A stretch of DNA of 64,000 nt, from assembly GCA_014843695.1 (NCBI GenBank), contig CM026393.1, positions 8,806,740 through 8,870,739 on the forward strand, written 5' to 3'. The stretch comes from Archivesica marissinica (lineage: Eukaryota; Mollusca; Bivalvia; Venerida; Vesicomyidae). The position numbers and the translations under genes were made by a program. The notes under the pieces were generated by a model. The model worked only from the letters and a program-made list of their open reading frames with translations, did no database searches and had not been told where the DNA came from. This document shows, one piece after another, positions 1 through 11,100 of this stretch; position 1 is the first letter of the stretch, and each line of letters opens with the position of its first letter.

Positions 1-2034
1 AAACACAGTGTCGTATAGAAAATTCCGTTCAATAGATGTAGATACTTACAACAGTGAACTTTCTGCATTGGTTGATAAACACGCCCCTTTACGTACAAAA
101 ACGATTACATTAAGGCCTTCATGTCCCTGGTTTACAGAGGAGCTCCACGATGTCATGTAAAGCGTAAATTTGAACGCAAGTGGAAACAAATCAAGATTAA
201 CTGTCAACCATGAAATATACAGGAGTCAGTGTGCCAAGGTTAATGAAATGTTGAAACAAGCTCGGCTTAACAACTTTTCTGATAAAGTAATATCTTGCGG
301 TTGTGATCAAAAAAGCATGTTCAAAATCACTAAACACCTGCTTGAAGGCGATAGTGAAATAGCGCTTCCATCAGGCAAAAATCCCAATGAACTAGCACAG
401 GAATTCAGTGATTTCTTCATTTCTAATGTGGAAGGCATTAGAAATGACATATCTTCAAACTGCCAGTCGGAACTGGGTCCATTGAAACAGAGAAACTCCC
501 TCACATAAGCTGCTTGAACAATTTATGTCCATCAAATGAGAAAGAAGTCGAACATTTCATTAAAAAAGGGCCAAATAAATCCTGTGAAATAGACCCAATT
601 CCGACATGGCTACTGAAATCTTGTCTTAGTGAAATCCTACCAATAGTGACAAAATGTGTAAATATTTCATTGGAAACAGGCAATGTACCAAAGTCATTCA
701 AAATCTCCCTGGTAAGACCTTTGCTGAAAAAACCAAGCCTTTATCAAAACACTTTGAAGAACTACAGGCCCATGTCAAACCTGCCTTATTTCTCGAAGAT
801 TCTGGAAAAAGTAGTAAATAGTCGAATTGATGAACATTTGACAAGTAATAACTTACACGAGGTACCATCACTTTTATGCTGACGATTCCCAGCTCTACCT
901 TTCATTCAAAGCAACCGTTCAAGCCTCACAAGCAGAGACACTACTGCGAGTGGAAAACTGTCTACAAGACATTGTTGCTTAGATGCATACCAATATGTTA
1001 AAACTCAATACTGATAAAACTGAAATGATTATGTTTTCTAGTCAGCGAAATTTTCAACACATTGAAAACATAAAATTAATGTGAAAGTAGGAGACTCAAA
1101 TACAGAACCATCAACATGTGTGAGAAATCTAGGGGCTTTCCTAGACTCGAGAATGGATATGGACAAACATGTAAATTCCGTGACAAAATCATGTTATGCG
1201 CAGATCCGGCGGATTGAACACATTCGGCAGTATTTAACAACAGACGCCACGAAAACTCTCATAAACTCACTCGTTGCATCCAGGCTCGACTACTGTAATT
1301 CACTTTTGTACGGCGTGCTAAAAAACACTTCCAATAAATTACAAACTGTTCAAAACACAGCAGCTCGCATCATAACCAGAACATCCCGTTTCAGTCATGT
1401 AACGCCCATTCTAAAAGAACTTCATTGGCTACCAGTTCAAGAAAGAATAAAGTACATGTATAAAATACTGACTCACACATGTATATAAAGCATTGAATGG
1501 AGAAGTACCGATTTATATGAGAAACTTGCTTGAGGTTTATGTACCAAGGAGAGACTTACGGTCTAAACATGAAGCAGCTACTCTTGTGTTACCAAGAAGT
1601 CGGACTGTCACATACGGAGATAGAAGTTTCATGACTGCTGCCCCAAAACTTTGGACTTCTCTTCCATCAAATCTTAGAAGTGCAACAACATTGTGTTCTT
1701 TCAAGAAGGCTTTGAAGACACACCTTTTTAAATGTTCATATGGAACATAAATATCGAACAGTGTCTGTGCTCAATCAGGATTAAGACTGCAAATGAACAC
1801 ATTTTATTTAATTATTACCTATATTTTAATTTGTTATAATTTTAGATCCGAATATGTTATAGCATATTTAGAATCCATTGTAATTGTGTTTGCTATTTTG
1901 TCTTATTTTATCTCATTGTATGTGGAAGTTTTTATCAATATGTGTGATATTTAGGCTGTATAGCGCTTTTGAACGTTTTATTTTTAGATGAAAAGAGCGC
2001 TATATAAGTTTGGTATATAATAATAATAATAATA
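1..2034 (+). mobile_element. Decayed CR1/L2-like non-LTR retrotransposon (reverse transcriptase remnant), cut by window start
   Basis: Pieces of a LINE polyprotein can be read in several frames. Bases 10-160 encode the linker after the endonuclease (motif CPWFTEEL). Bases 170-508 and 514-860 encode the start of the reverse transcriptase (KSCEIDPIPTWLLK, LKNYRPMSNLPYFSKILEKV). After LHE at about 858 the frame jumps to the catalytic box (FYADDSQLY, about 888-914), so the fingers and most of the palm, roughly 100 residues, are deleted. Bases 1081-1488 and 1493-1750 give the thumb and C-terminus (ASRLDYCNSLLYG, LKELHWLPVQERIKY). Stops at 158-165 and about 980 and several frameshifts show it is dead. 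The 3' end at about 2015-2034 is a short TAA microsatellite, as in CR1/L2 elements. The family call rests on remembered motifs. Confidence 0.85.
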
Positions 2035-2038
2035 ACAG

Positions 2039-2315
2039 AGTCTCCTAGATGGAAGAACTACCTGTCTGTCTCCTAGATGGTAAGAACTACCTGTCTGTCT
2101 CCTAGATGGTAAGAACTACCTGTCTGTCTCCTAGATGGTAAGAACTACCTGTCTGTCTCCTAGATGGTAAGAACTACCTGTCTGTCTCCTAGATGGTAAG
2201 AACTACCTGTCTGTCTCCTAGATGGTAAGAACTACCTGTCTGTCTCCTAGATGGTAAGAACTACCTGTCTGTCTCCTAGATGGTAAGAACTACCTGTCTG
2301 TCTCCTAGATGGTAA
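2039..2315. repeat. 29-bp minisatellite, about 9.5 copies
   Basis: A 29-bp unit containing CTCCTAGATGGTAAGAACTA repeats head to tail with almost no divergence; the first copy lacks one base. It starts directly at the TAA tail of the LINE remnant, so the array grew at or next to that 3' end. Bases 2316-2540 after it show nothing I recognise. Confidence 0.95.
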
Positions 2316-2539
2316 GTCTGTGTCCGCATCCAGCAAGTGTTATGTAAGGAGGGCATGATATAGCTTCAATTGGTATTTCAAGAAGGTAGAAGGAACTCTG
2401 GAGTCGGACGCCCACGCTGGATAAACAATGTGATACTGTTACATGACTTTGCATTATGTCTAACAGAATAAGCGTACCCATTCCATTATGCCCGGGAAAC
2501 CTAATGTGAAACTGTACCGCGCTAGTCTGGCCTGCAACC

Positions 2540-4104
2540 AGCAGTTACCTCCATCTAGGCGTCCAATGTAATAAAGACCTAGATTTAAGTGAAACTATAG
2601 CTACAAGTTGTGAGCGGTTGCGTAAATCCTTCTTCAGCATTGTAGACTGTGGTATTTATAGAAACGGCCTGCATCCTGCAACTTGTAAAAAAATATACGA
2701 ATCCATTGTACTACCAAAAGCATTATATGGGAGCGAATTGTGGAACGGTGTCACCGATACCCAGTTACTCCCCTTGCGAAAACTGCATAGACAATGTATC
2801 AAACGTATTCAATCTATCCCTACATCTACTAGAACGGATATAGCATTAAGCTGTCTCGGTATATATCCTATAGTCCAGCTGATAGATAAACGGAAACTTC
2901 TACTATTTGGTCAACTCTGTCGATTAGATACCAAGTTTAAAATCAAAGACGTGTTTGTGCATAGAACCACATCATTCATGACATCTCCCAAAATTGCAAA
3001 AGGTTTTATCCCCGATATATATAGAATTCTAGGAAAATATAATCTGACACAGTTTTTCTTAGATTACTTACACGATGGTATATTCCCGAGCGTAGGTGTA
3101 TGGAAATATAACGTTAAACTGGCAGTAAAAAACCAGGTAGTATTCGACTGGAATAGTAGGTTACTTTGCGATGCAAGTTTAAATACTTTCTCCCTAGTCC
3201 AGTCAGAATATGAAACTTGTAACCTATGGAATTTCTGTAGAGAATACACATACCTACAGCCACATTGTACATCCGTCTTTATCCTAATGTGTAGGTTTTT
3301 CTCTCATAAATACGATATACAGTGTATGAAATGTCACTTGGTCACAGACGAGATTAGCAGACATATACTGTTGTTTTGCCCATTTAATGACAAATGGAGA
3401 ACCACACTCTGGATGAAACTCTCTAAGTCTCTAGGTACCAGTACCTTTAAAAGTCTCTGCTCACTCTCACCAGATCTGCAACTCATTGAAATGTTCCGTG
3501 GCTTTACAGCATTTCAATTGACAGACGATCAGAGAGTAGCAAGCTTTAAAGTGTTTTTACAATCTGCCTATTACATGAATTGGTTATGAGACAGTACTAA
3601 AGCAAATATATGTACCAGCATCCCTATCTACGCTACTCTGCACATACCTCTCTTATAGTTTCGTTTCGGTAAGGGGGTAACACTTGCAGTAATGTAAGAG
3701 ATACTGTAACAATTGAATTTATTTTCGGTATGCTTTATACATGTAGTATAAGCGAGTAATACAATATTACAGTGATATGTATATGTTTGTATTGGTATAA
3801 TATATGTATACGCATGTGTGTATGTATACGTATGTATGTATATGTATGTATGTATATATATACACGTGTGTGTATGCGTGTATTATGTATATATACATAT
3901 GCTTGGTGTGTGTATATATGTATACGTGTGTGTTATTATATGGTACTACACATCGCCTGTTGCGATTATATATAGAATATGTATATAAGCGTTTATTTCT
4001 GTTACTTAATTTCCTTATAACATTGTAATATATTTCACTGTTGTAATTGTTCTTGTAATATGTGAATTGTATGCTCTTCAATACTGGAGGATAAATAAAG
4101 AATA
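2540..4104 (+). mobile_element. 5'-truncated non-LTR retrotransposon: reverse transcriptase C-terminus with 3' UTR
   Basis: The frame open from about 2540 to 3589 encodes the RT thumb and C-terminal region: HLGVQCNKDLDLSE (where LINEs have YLGV), then ESIVLPKALYGSELWNGV, LHRQCIKRIQSIP and KRKLLLFGQLCRLD. A Cys-Cys-His-Cys pattern near the end (CMKC, then HILLFC, about 3328-3380) looks like the usual C-terminal zinc-binding knuckle. The catalytic RT motifs and endonuclease are missing, as expected from 5' truncation during target-primed insertion. The first TTG at 2618 is not a start; coding sense continues upstream of it. The 3' UTR (3590-4104) contains a TG/TA-rich microsatellite at 3772-3945, an AATAAA near 4094 and a terminal TA run. 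It is a different lineage from the remnant at 1-2034. Confidence 0.8.
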
Positions 4105-4302
4105 TATATATATACTCTCGTTGGCGCGGATGAAAGCGTAAATGTGATCATTCATGTGGGAGGAAACCGGAATACCCGGAGAAAACCCACATGTCCGATA
4201 TAGCGACCACCGTACCATCTCACATACTTCCCGGTCCGAGGATCGAACCCGTGTTGTATCGGTGAGAAGCGAGCGCACTAACCACTGCACTAATCGGACA
4301 GC
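4105..4302 (-). mobile_element. tRNA-derived SINE, family 1, lacking its 3' tail
   Basis: On the minus strand, the head at 4302-4220 has a pol III box A (TTAGTGCAGTGG) and box B (GGGTTCGATCC). It is followed by a conserved body containing GGTTTTCTCCGGGTA and ACGCTTTCATCCGCGCCAAC. The same body occurs at 19097, 54990 and 61230. The copy ends at CTCTCGTTGGCG, right against the TA tail of the LINE remnant, so the SINE 3' tail is absent. Confidence 0.88.
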
Positions 4303-5064
4303 CTTGAAATTGAAACCTTCACATTAACAACGTCAGCAAGAAAGCGAAATACACCCACTCTGTCCTACAGCGCAACATCCATCAGTGCCCCAGGGAGACC
4401 AACGAGCTATGCTACACAACCCTGGTGATACCTCTGATGGCATCTGGGATCCTTCATCGAAATGAAAATGAGAGAAGCTGGAGATGGTGCAGCATAGATC
4501 GGCAACGAGTGGTGTTCTCCAACTACCAGAGGACCAGCAGTGTGACGACATAGCTACATCAGCATCAGCTATCATCACGGATTCAGGTTCGCTCCCTAGT
4601 ATCGGGGACACGTGATAAATGATGATATGTGAGAGAACGTTGCTACATCAGCATCAGCTATCATCACGGATTGAACCTGAATCCCAGAAATATCTGCGTT
4701 TTATACAGACCCGCTCCCTATCGGGGACAAGTGATAATGGTGATATGTCAGAAAGTTGTCAGTCGCTTACGGAAGTTGGTTAGTTATGATCTAGTTCTTC
4801 TTAAATGCGGCTGATCTACTCACGGCCACAACAGACTTACTTCCCAATAATCAGAAAATTATTGATTGGCTGTAGAAGAGAGAAAATAAACGCACTCATT
4901 CTGTTTCTTTGGGTTCATTACACAAACGTCCTTGTGTTCAATATCATTCAGAAGCTTTCTGGCATCAACACATAGTTGTTTTATGTTGTTTGCACGTATT
5001 CTTTCTCGACCGTACACTCTCTTCTTCGATACTAGTTACTGTTTGATGTTTACATTATTATAAA
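4303..5064. other. Upstream of LSM1; contains an imperfect duplication
   Basis: No gene seen. A segment containing GCTACATCAGCATCAGCTAT occurs at 4551 and again at 4641, followed in both copies by CGCTCCCT..TATCGGGGACA and GTGATAA, making an imperfect direct duplication of about 85-130 bp (about 4550-4755). The stretch 4850-5064 should contain the LSM1 promoter and 5' UTR, but I see no distinctive promoter element. Confidence 0.55.
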
Positions 5065-5110
5065 ATGAATTATTTACCTGGAACCGCAAGTTTAATTGAA
5101 GAAATTGACA
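5065..5110 (+). CDS. LSM1: LSM1 coding exon 1
   Basis: ATG at 5065 opens MNYLPGTASLIEEID, the conserved LSM1 N-terminus. The exon ends after the first base of a Lys codon and is followed by the strong donor GTAAGT at 5111. Confidence 0.95.
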
Positions 5111-8100
5111 GTAAGTTCAAAATATTATACTGTAGTAGAAACCGGATAGGAAAGTAGTGTCTTCTTCTCTGTTAACAGTCAATACATGCGTGGGGGTTAG
5201 AAAAGTGAGCTACCAGGCCTCCTCAGCTATTATAAGACATGGTATACGTGTATGTTCCATTAATGTCAGACGGATCTGTAGTCCAGTGGTAACATGCTGG
5301 ACTGGTAATTGAGGGATCGCAGGTTCGATCCCCCGTCTGACCCTAATAAAATTAACAGTCGTTCAGATCAGACTTTAAACCGAGGTCTTGTGTCGGTGCT
5401 GTACTAATCTCTTCAGTAGGCTCATATGGGCAACCAGTAGCGACGATAAATAAACGTAAAACACACACAGGGACATATACATGTTTTATGGGCAGTCTTA
5501 GCCAGTACTAAGCAATGTGTGTGAGGTACCTTGCTCAATGGCACTACATACATGGCCTTATCAAGTATCGATATTGAACCAGGACCGTACAATTTCAAAT
5601 CCGACGCTCTACCATGGACGCCACATGGTAAACATAAACAAATAACATTGACACGACTGATACCTCCAGAACACTAGATTGACAGCTCTACCAACAGAGA
5701 TAGCCATGCCCATGAAATACACTTCTATTCTTTAGGAACTTCTCTCTGACCCCTAGAACCGCACTCTTAACTACTGGATCTTCAAACCTACTCCTATGCT
5801 CACCAATTCATACCAAACCATATATCCTTATCGCCATTAAAGTTACCCAGCAAAGAGAGTAAAAGTAAATGACCCGAATAATATGAGATTTATGGTACAT
5901 ATTTACTGTTATATCTCACATTTGTGCCAATTGCAAATTATGTTTGTAGACTAATCTTAGTTAAATTTATTATCTCTAAGCGACAGTATCAAGCGTTTAG
6001 TATTGACTACAATGACAAAGAAATGTCAATTCAGGAGCATGGATGACAGGTATATGAAATCATACATTCACTTTTGAAAGTTTGTAGACCACAAACACAC
6101 TGTTTATTGATTCAATATTTGTGTTCAAATGTATTCAGAAGAATTTGTATTAGCAATGCATATGGTGTGTCTAATAACCCCAAGACTCAAGAAAAGTAGA
6201 ATAAAAAATACACCCCCCCCCCCACCCCCTCCAAAAAAGGGAAACAAAGAAAGGAAAAGAAAAGAACGAAAAAAGACCATGGAAAGAGCGCCTCCTTGTG
6301 GTGTGGCCCGGTCTAGCAAGCTGACAGAGGTTTATCCAGATGTAACAGAACGCTCTTCTTTGGTATAAAAATTCTAAAATGAGTTCAAAACTTATTTTAT
6401 TTGATATCTTCAATGAATCAAACCATGGAATTTCCAAATAATGAATGAATTATGATATATATATAAGGTTTTAGTAGTCTTGGGGTTTTTGTAGAGTCTT
6501 GGGGTTATTAGACACACCCCACTGCACATACGGGAACAATGCATTGTTTGGCCTTTTTGCGATGTAATGTCGCTTTAAATAAATGTTTTCTAAAAAGTCA
6601 ACTTATATTTCTTCAAAATTTGTTTTGATGGTTTCTTGGCCATAAGTCAATATATGAAGTTCATCACATTTATGGTTGAGAAAAAGGTCTACTTATGCCC
6701 GGGACTATACGGTTCAACTTCAAATTCTATACAATTACATCGGAAACGAAAATAATCTTGAAAATTTAGAAATAAAATTAATGAACATCGGGAACTGCCA
6801 TGTAACAGCTCCGGACTGGATTAATGAACACTGCGATTGAACACGTATTTCAATTTTGATCACCACGACCTGGGGTTCATTGTACATACTGTAGAATGTA
6901 TAATGCATACATTCTTCAATATTTTGCTTCTGTATTATCCAATAGCCAGCCAGCAACTATCTAGGCCAAGCAACTATCTAGGCCAAGCAACTTTTGGCAA
7001 CTATCTAGGCCAAGCAACTATCTAGGCCAAGCAACTATCTAGTGGCAACTAAAGCAACTATCTAGGCCAAGCAACTATCTAGTGGCAACTAAAGCAACTA
7101 TCTAGGCCAAGCAACTATCTAGTGGCAACTAAAGCAACTATCTAGGCCAAACAACTATCTAGGCCAAGCAACTATCTAGGCCATAGGCCAAGCAACTATC
7201 TAGGCCAAGCAACTATCTAGTGGCAACTAAAGCAACTATCTAGGCCAAACAACTATCTAGGCCAAGCAACTATCTAGGCCATAGGCCAAGCAACTATCTA
7301 GGCCAAGCAACTATCTAGGCCAAGCAACTATCTAGTGGCAACTACCGTTGATGATTTTATGTGACCATTTATTTATAGAGAAATTGTTGGTTGTGTTGAG
7401 AGATGGTCGAACATTGATTGGGATTCTTCGAAGCATTGACCAGTTTGGTAAGTACATTGTACATAGAGATGTACGTTATACATCCCAACACTGAATATTG
7501 ACACAAACGTTTGGGATCTGGACAAATGTTTCGGGTTTAAGAACATTTTGATAAACCATGGGCTTGACATACAAACATTTGAGGCCAAATCCAAGCATGT
7601 TTAAACATGGCATCCCGTCACTATCATAGTAGTTATGGTCTATGCTGATCTATGTTTGACTGCAGCCGGTGACTTCCACCAATAACATCCCGTCACTATC
7701 ATAGTAGTTATGGTCTATGCTGATCTATGTTTGACTGCAGCCGGTGACTTCCACCAATAACATCCCGTCACTATCATAGTAGTTATGGTCTATGCTGATA
7801 TATGTTTGACTGCAGCCGGGGACTTCCGCCATCATGGCCTCTTCTCTCTCGCTCATGGCCTCTTCTCTCTTGCTCATGGCTGCTTCTCTCTCGCTCATGG
7901 CCGCTTCTCTCTCGCTCATGGCCGCTTCTCTCTCGCTCAAGGCTGCTTCTCTCTCACTCATGGTCGCTTCTCTCTCGCTCATGGCCTCTTCTCTCTCGCT
8001 CATGGCCGCTTCTCTCTCGCTCATGGCCTCTTCTCTCTTGCTCATGGCCCTCATGGCTGCTTCTCTCTCGCTCATGGCCGCTTCTCTCTCGCTCATGGCC

Positions 8101-11100
8101 GCTTCTCTCTCGCTCAAGGCCGCTTCTCTCGCTCATGGCCGCTTCTCTCTCGCTCATGGCCTCTTCTCTCTCGCTCATGGCCTCTTCTCTCTTGCTCATG
8201 GCCACTTCTCTCTCACTCATGGCCTCTTCTCTCTCGCTCATGGCCCTCGTAGCCGCTCTCTCTCGCTAATGGCCTCTTCTCTCTCGCTCATGGCCGCTTC
8301 TCTCTCTCTCGCTCATGGCCTCTTTCTCCATAATGTCGATAGATTTCATCACCTCAGAGCGATTACACTAATGTTCAAAGAACTTACTTTGCAATCAAAC
8401 TAGAACACATTTTATAATCAGCCTATTTGGAATGGATGTGTGTACACCAATATTACACACACTATTTGGAATGGATGTGTGTACACCAATATTACACACA
8501 CTATTTGGAATGGATGTGTGTACACCAATATTACACACACTATTTGGAATGGATGTTTGTACACCAATATTACACACACTATTTGGAATGGATGTTTGTA
8601 CACCAATATTACACACACTATTTGGAATGGATGTTTGTACACCAATATTACACACACTATTTGGAATGGATGTTTGTACAGCAATATTACACACACTATT
8701 TGGAATGGATGTGTGTACAGCAATATTACACACACTATTTGGAATGGATGTTTGTACAGCAATATTACACACACTATTTGGAATGGATGTTTGTACAGCA
8801 ATATTACACACACTATTTGGAATGGATGTTTGTACACCAATATTACACACACTATTTGGAATGGATGTTTGTACACCAATATTACACACACTATTTGGAA
8901 TGGATGTTTGTACAGCAATATTACACAAACTATTTGGAATGGATGTTTGTACAGCAATATTACACACACTATTTGGAATGGATGTTTGTACAGCAATATT
9001 ACACACACTATTTGGAATGGATGTTTGTACACCAATATTACACACACTATTTGGAATGGATGTTTGTACAGCAATATTACACACACTATTTGGAATTATT
9101 GTTTCTACAACAAATTGATGCATTGTGTTTATGTATTGCAGCCAATCTCGTGCTACATAGAACAATAGAAAGAATTCATGTAGGCAAGAAGTATGGCGAT
9201 ATTCCACGAGGTATCTTCATTGTTAGAGGAGAGAATGTTGTACTTCTGGGGGAAGTGGTAAGCACTGTGTACATTAGTTGTCTCTTAGTCTAGTTATCTT
9301 CATTGTTAGAGGAGATAATGTTGTACTTCCAAGGGAAGTGGTAAGCACTGTATACATTAGTTGTCTCTTAATCTAGTTATTCCGACACGCTGAAATATAC
9401 ATAGTATTTGGAAGAGTTAAGAGAACTTAATACAGACAAGGTGCATATGCTTATACAAGAAATGCTTTGATGCAAAGAAGCATAACCCATACAAGTATTT
9501 TAATTGTACATATCTGATCTGAAATCCAAGGGGCCACAACTCTTAAAAATCTAATTTGAACTTCATGTAACAAATGTATAAACTGTTAGAAGATCATATA
9601 TAATGTAACAGTTTATCAGCTGGTATATCTATACAGGCTTAGAAAGAAAGATATGTCCTTGTGATGTGACCTTGTGACTTACTGTTGAAACTAGATTGTT
9701 TACCTGTAGTACTATTTTATTGCATTTTAATTATTCAATGTACAGGATAGGTCAGTAATTATCTTGTGCTCATCTACAGATTGTACAATAGCTCTTCCAA
9801 CACTGACCTAGTAATGAACCCCTGAAGTTATCACAGACAATCTACCAGTACAGTACATCTTCCAACACTGACCTAGTAATGAACTCCTGAAGTTATCACA
9901 GACAATCTACCAGTACATCTTCCAACACTGACCTAGTAATGAACTCCTGAAGTTATCACAGACAATCTACCAGTACATCTTTCAACACTGACCTAGTAAT
10001 GAACTCCTGAAGTTATCACAGACAATCTACCAGTACAGTACATCTTCCAACACTGACCTAGTAATGAACCCCTGAATATATCACAGACAATCTACCAGTA
10101 CAGTACATCTTCCAACACTGACCTAGTAATGAACTCCTGAAGTTATCACAGACAATCTACCAGTACAGTACATCTTCCAACACTGACCTAGTAATGAACC
10201 CCTGAAGTTATTACAGACAATCTACCAGTACAGTACATCTTCCAACACTGACCTAGTAATGAACCCCTGAAGTTATCACAGACAATCTACCAGTAGTACA
10301 TCTTCCAACACTGAACTAGTAATGAACCCCTGAAGTTATCACAGACAATCTACCAGTAGTACATCTTCCAACACTGACCTAGTAATGAACCCCTGAAGTT
10401 ATCACAGACAATCTACCAGTAGTACATCTTCCAACACTGACCTAGTAATGAACCCCTGAAGTTATCACAGACAATCTACCAGTAGTACATCTTCCAACAC
10501 TGACCTAGTAATGAACCCCTGAAGTTATCACAGACAATCTACCAGTACATCTTCCAACACTGACCTAGTAATGAACCCCTGAAGTTATCACAGACAATCT
10601 ACCAGTACAGTACATCTTCCAACACTGACCTAGTAATGAACCCCTGAAGTTATCACAGACAATCTACCAGTAGTACATCTTCCAACACTGACCTAGTAAT
10701 GAACCCCTGAAGTTATCCCTGACAATCTACCAGTACAGTACATCTTCCAACACTGACCTAGTAATGAACTCCTGAAGTTATTACAGACAATCTACCAGTA
10801 CAGTACATCTTCCAACACTGACCTAGTAATGAACCCCTGAAGTTAGAACAGACAATCTACCAGTACAGTACATCTTCCAACACTGACCTAGAATAACCCC
10901 TGGAGTTATCACAGACACATACCAGTACAGTACCATCTTCCAACAATGGACCTAGTAATGACAATCCCCTGAAGTTATCACAAAACTGACAATCTTACCA
11001 GTACAGTACATCTTCCAACACTGACCTAGTAATGAACTCCTGAAGTTATCACAGACAATCTACCAGTACAGTACATCTTCCAACACTGACCTAGTAATGA

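Noticed and set aside
5272..5345. Functional tRNA gene (Thr-like, anticodon GGT)
   Set aside because: Pol III boxes and acceptor pairing are good, but the T stem and anticodon stem are mismatched and a SINE-type body follows, so a tRNA-derived SINE is more likely.
6125..6437. Short open frames around the C-run at 6213
   Set aside because: Low-complexity translation (Pro or Gly runs) without support.
8395..9293. Four overlapping frames of 222-288 codons on both strands
   Set aside because: Product of the 39-bp array. Only the last part of one plus frame (9142-9257) is a true exon, of LSM1.
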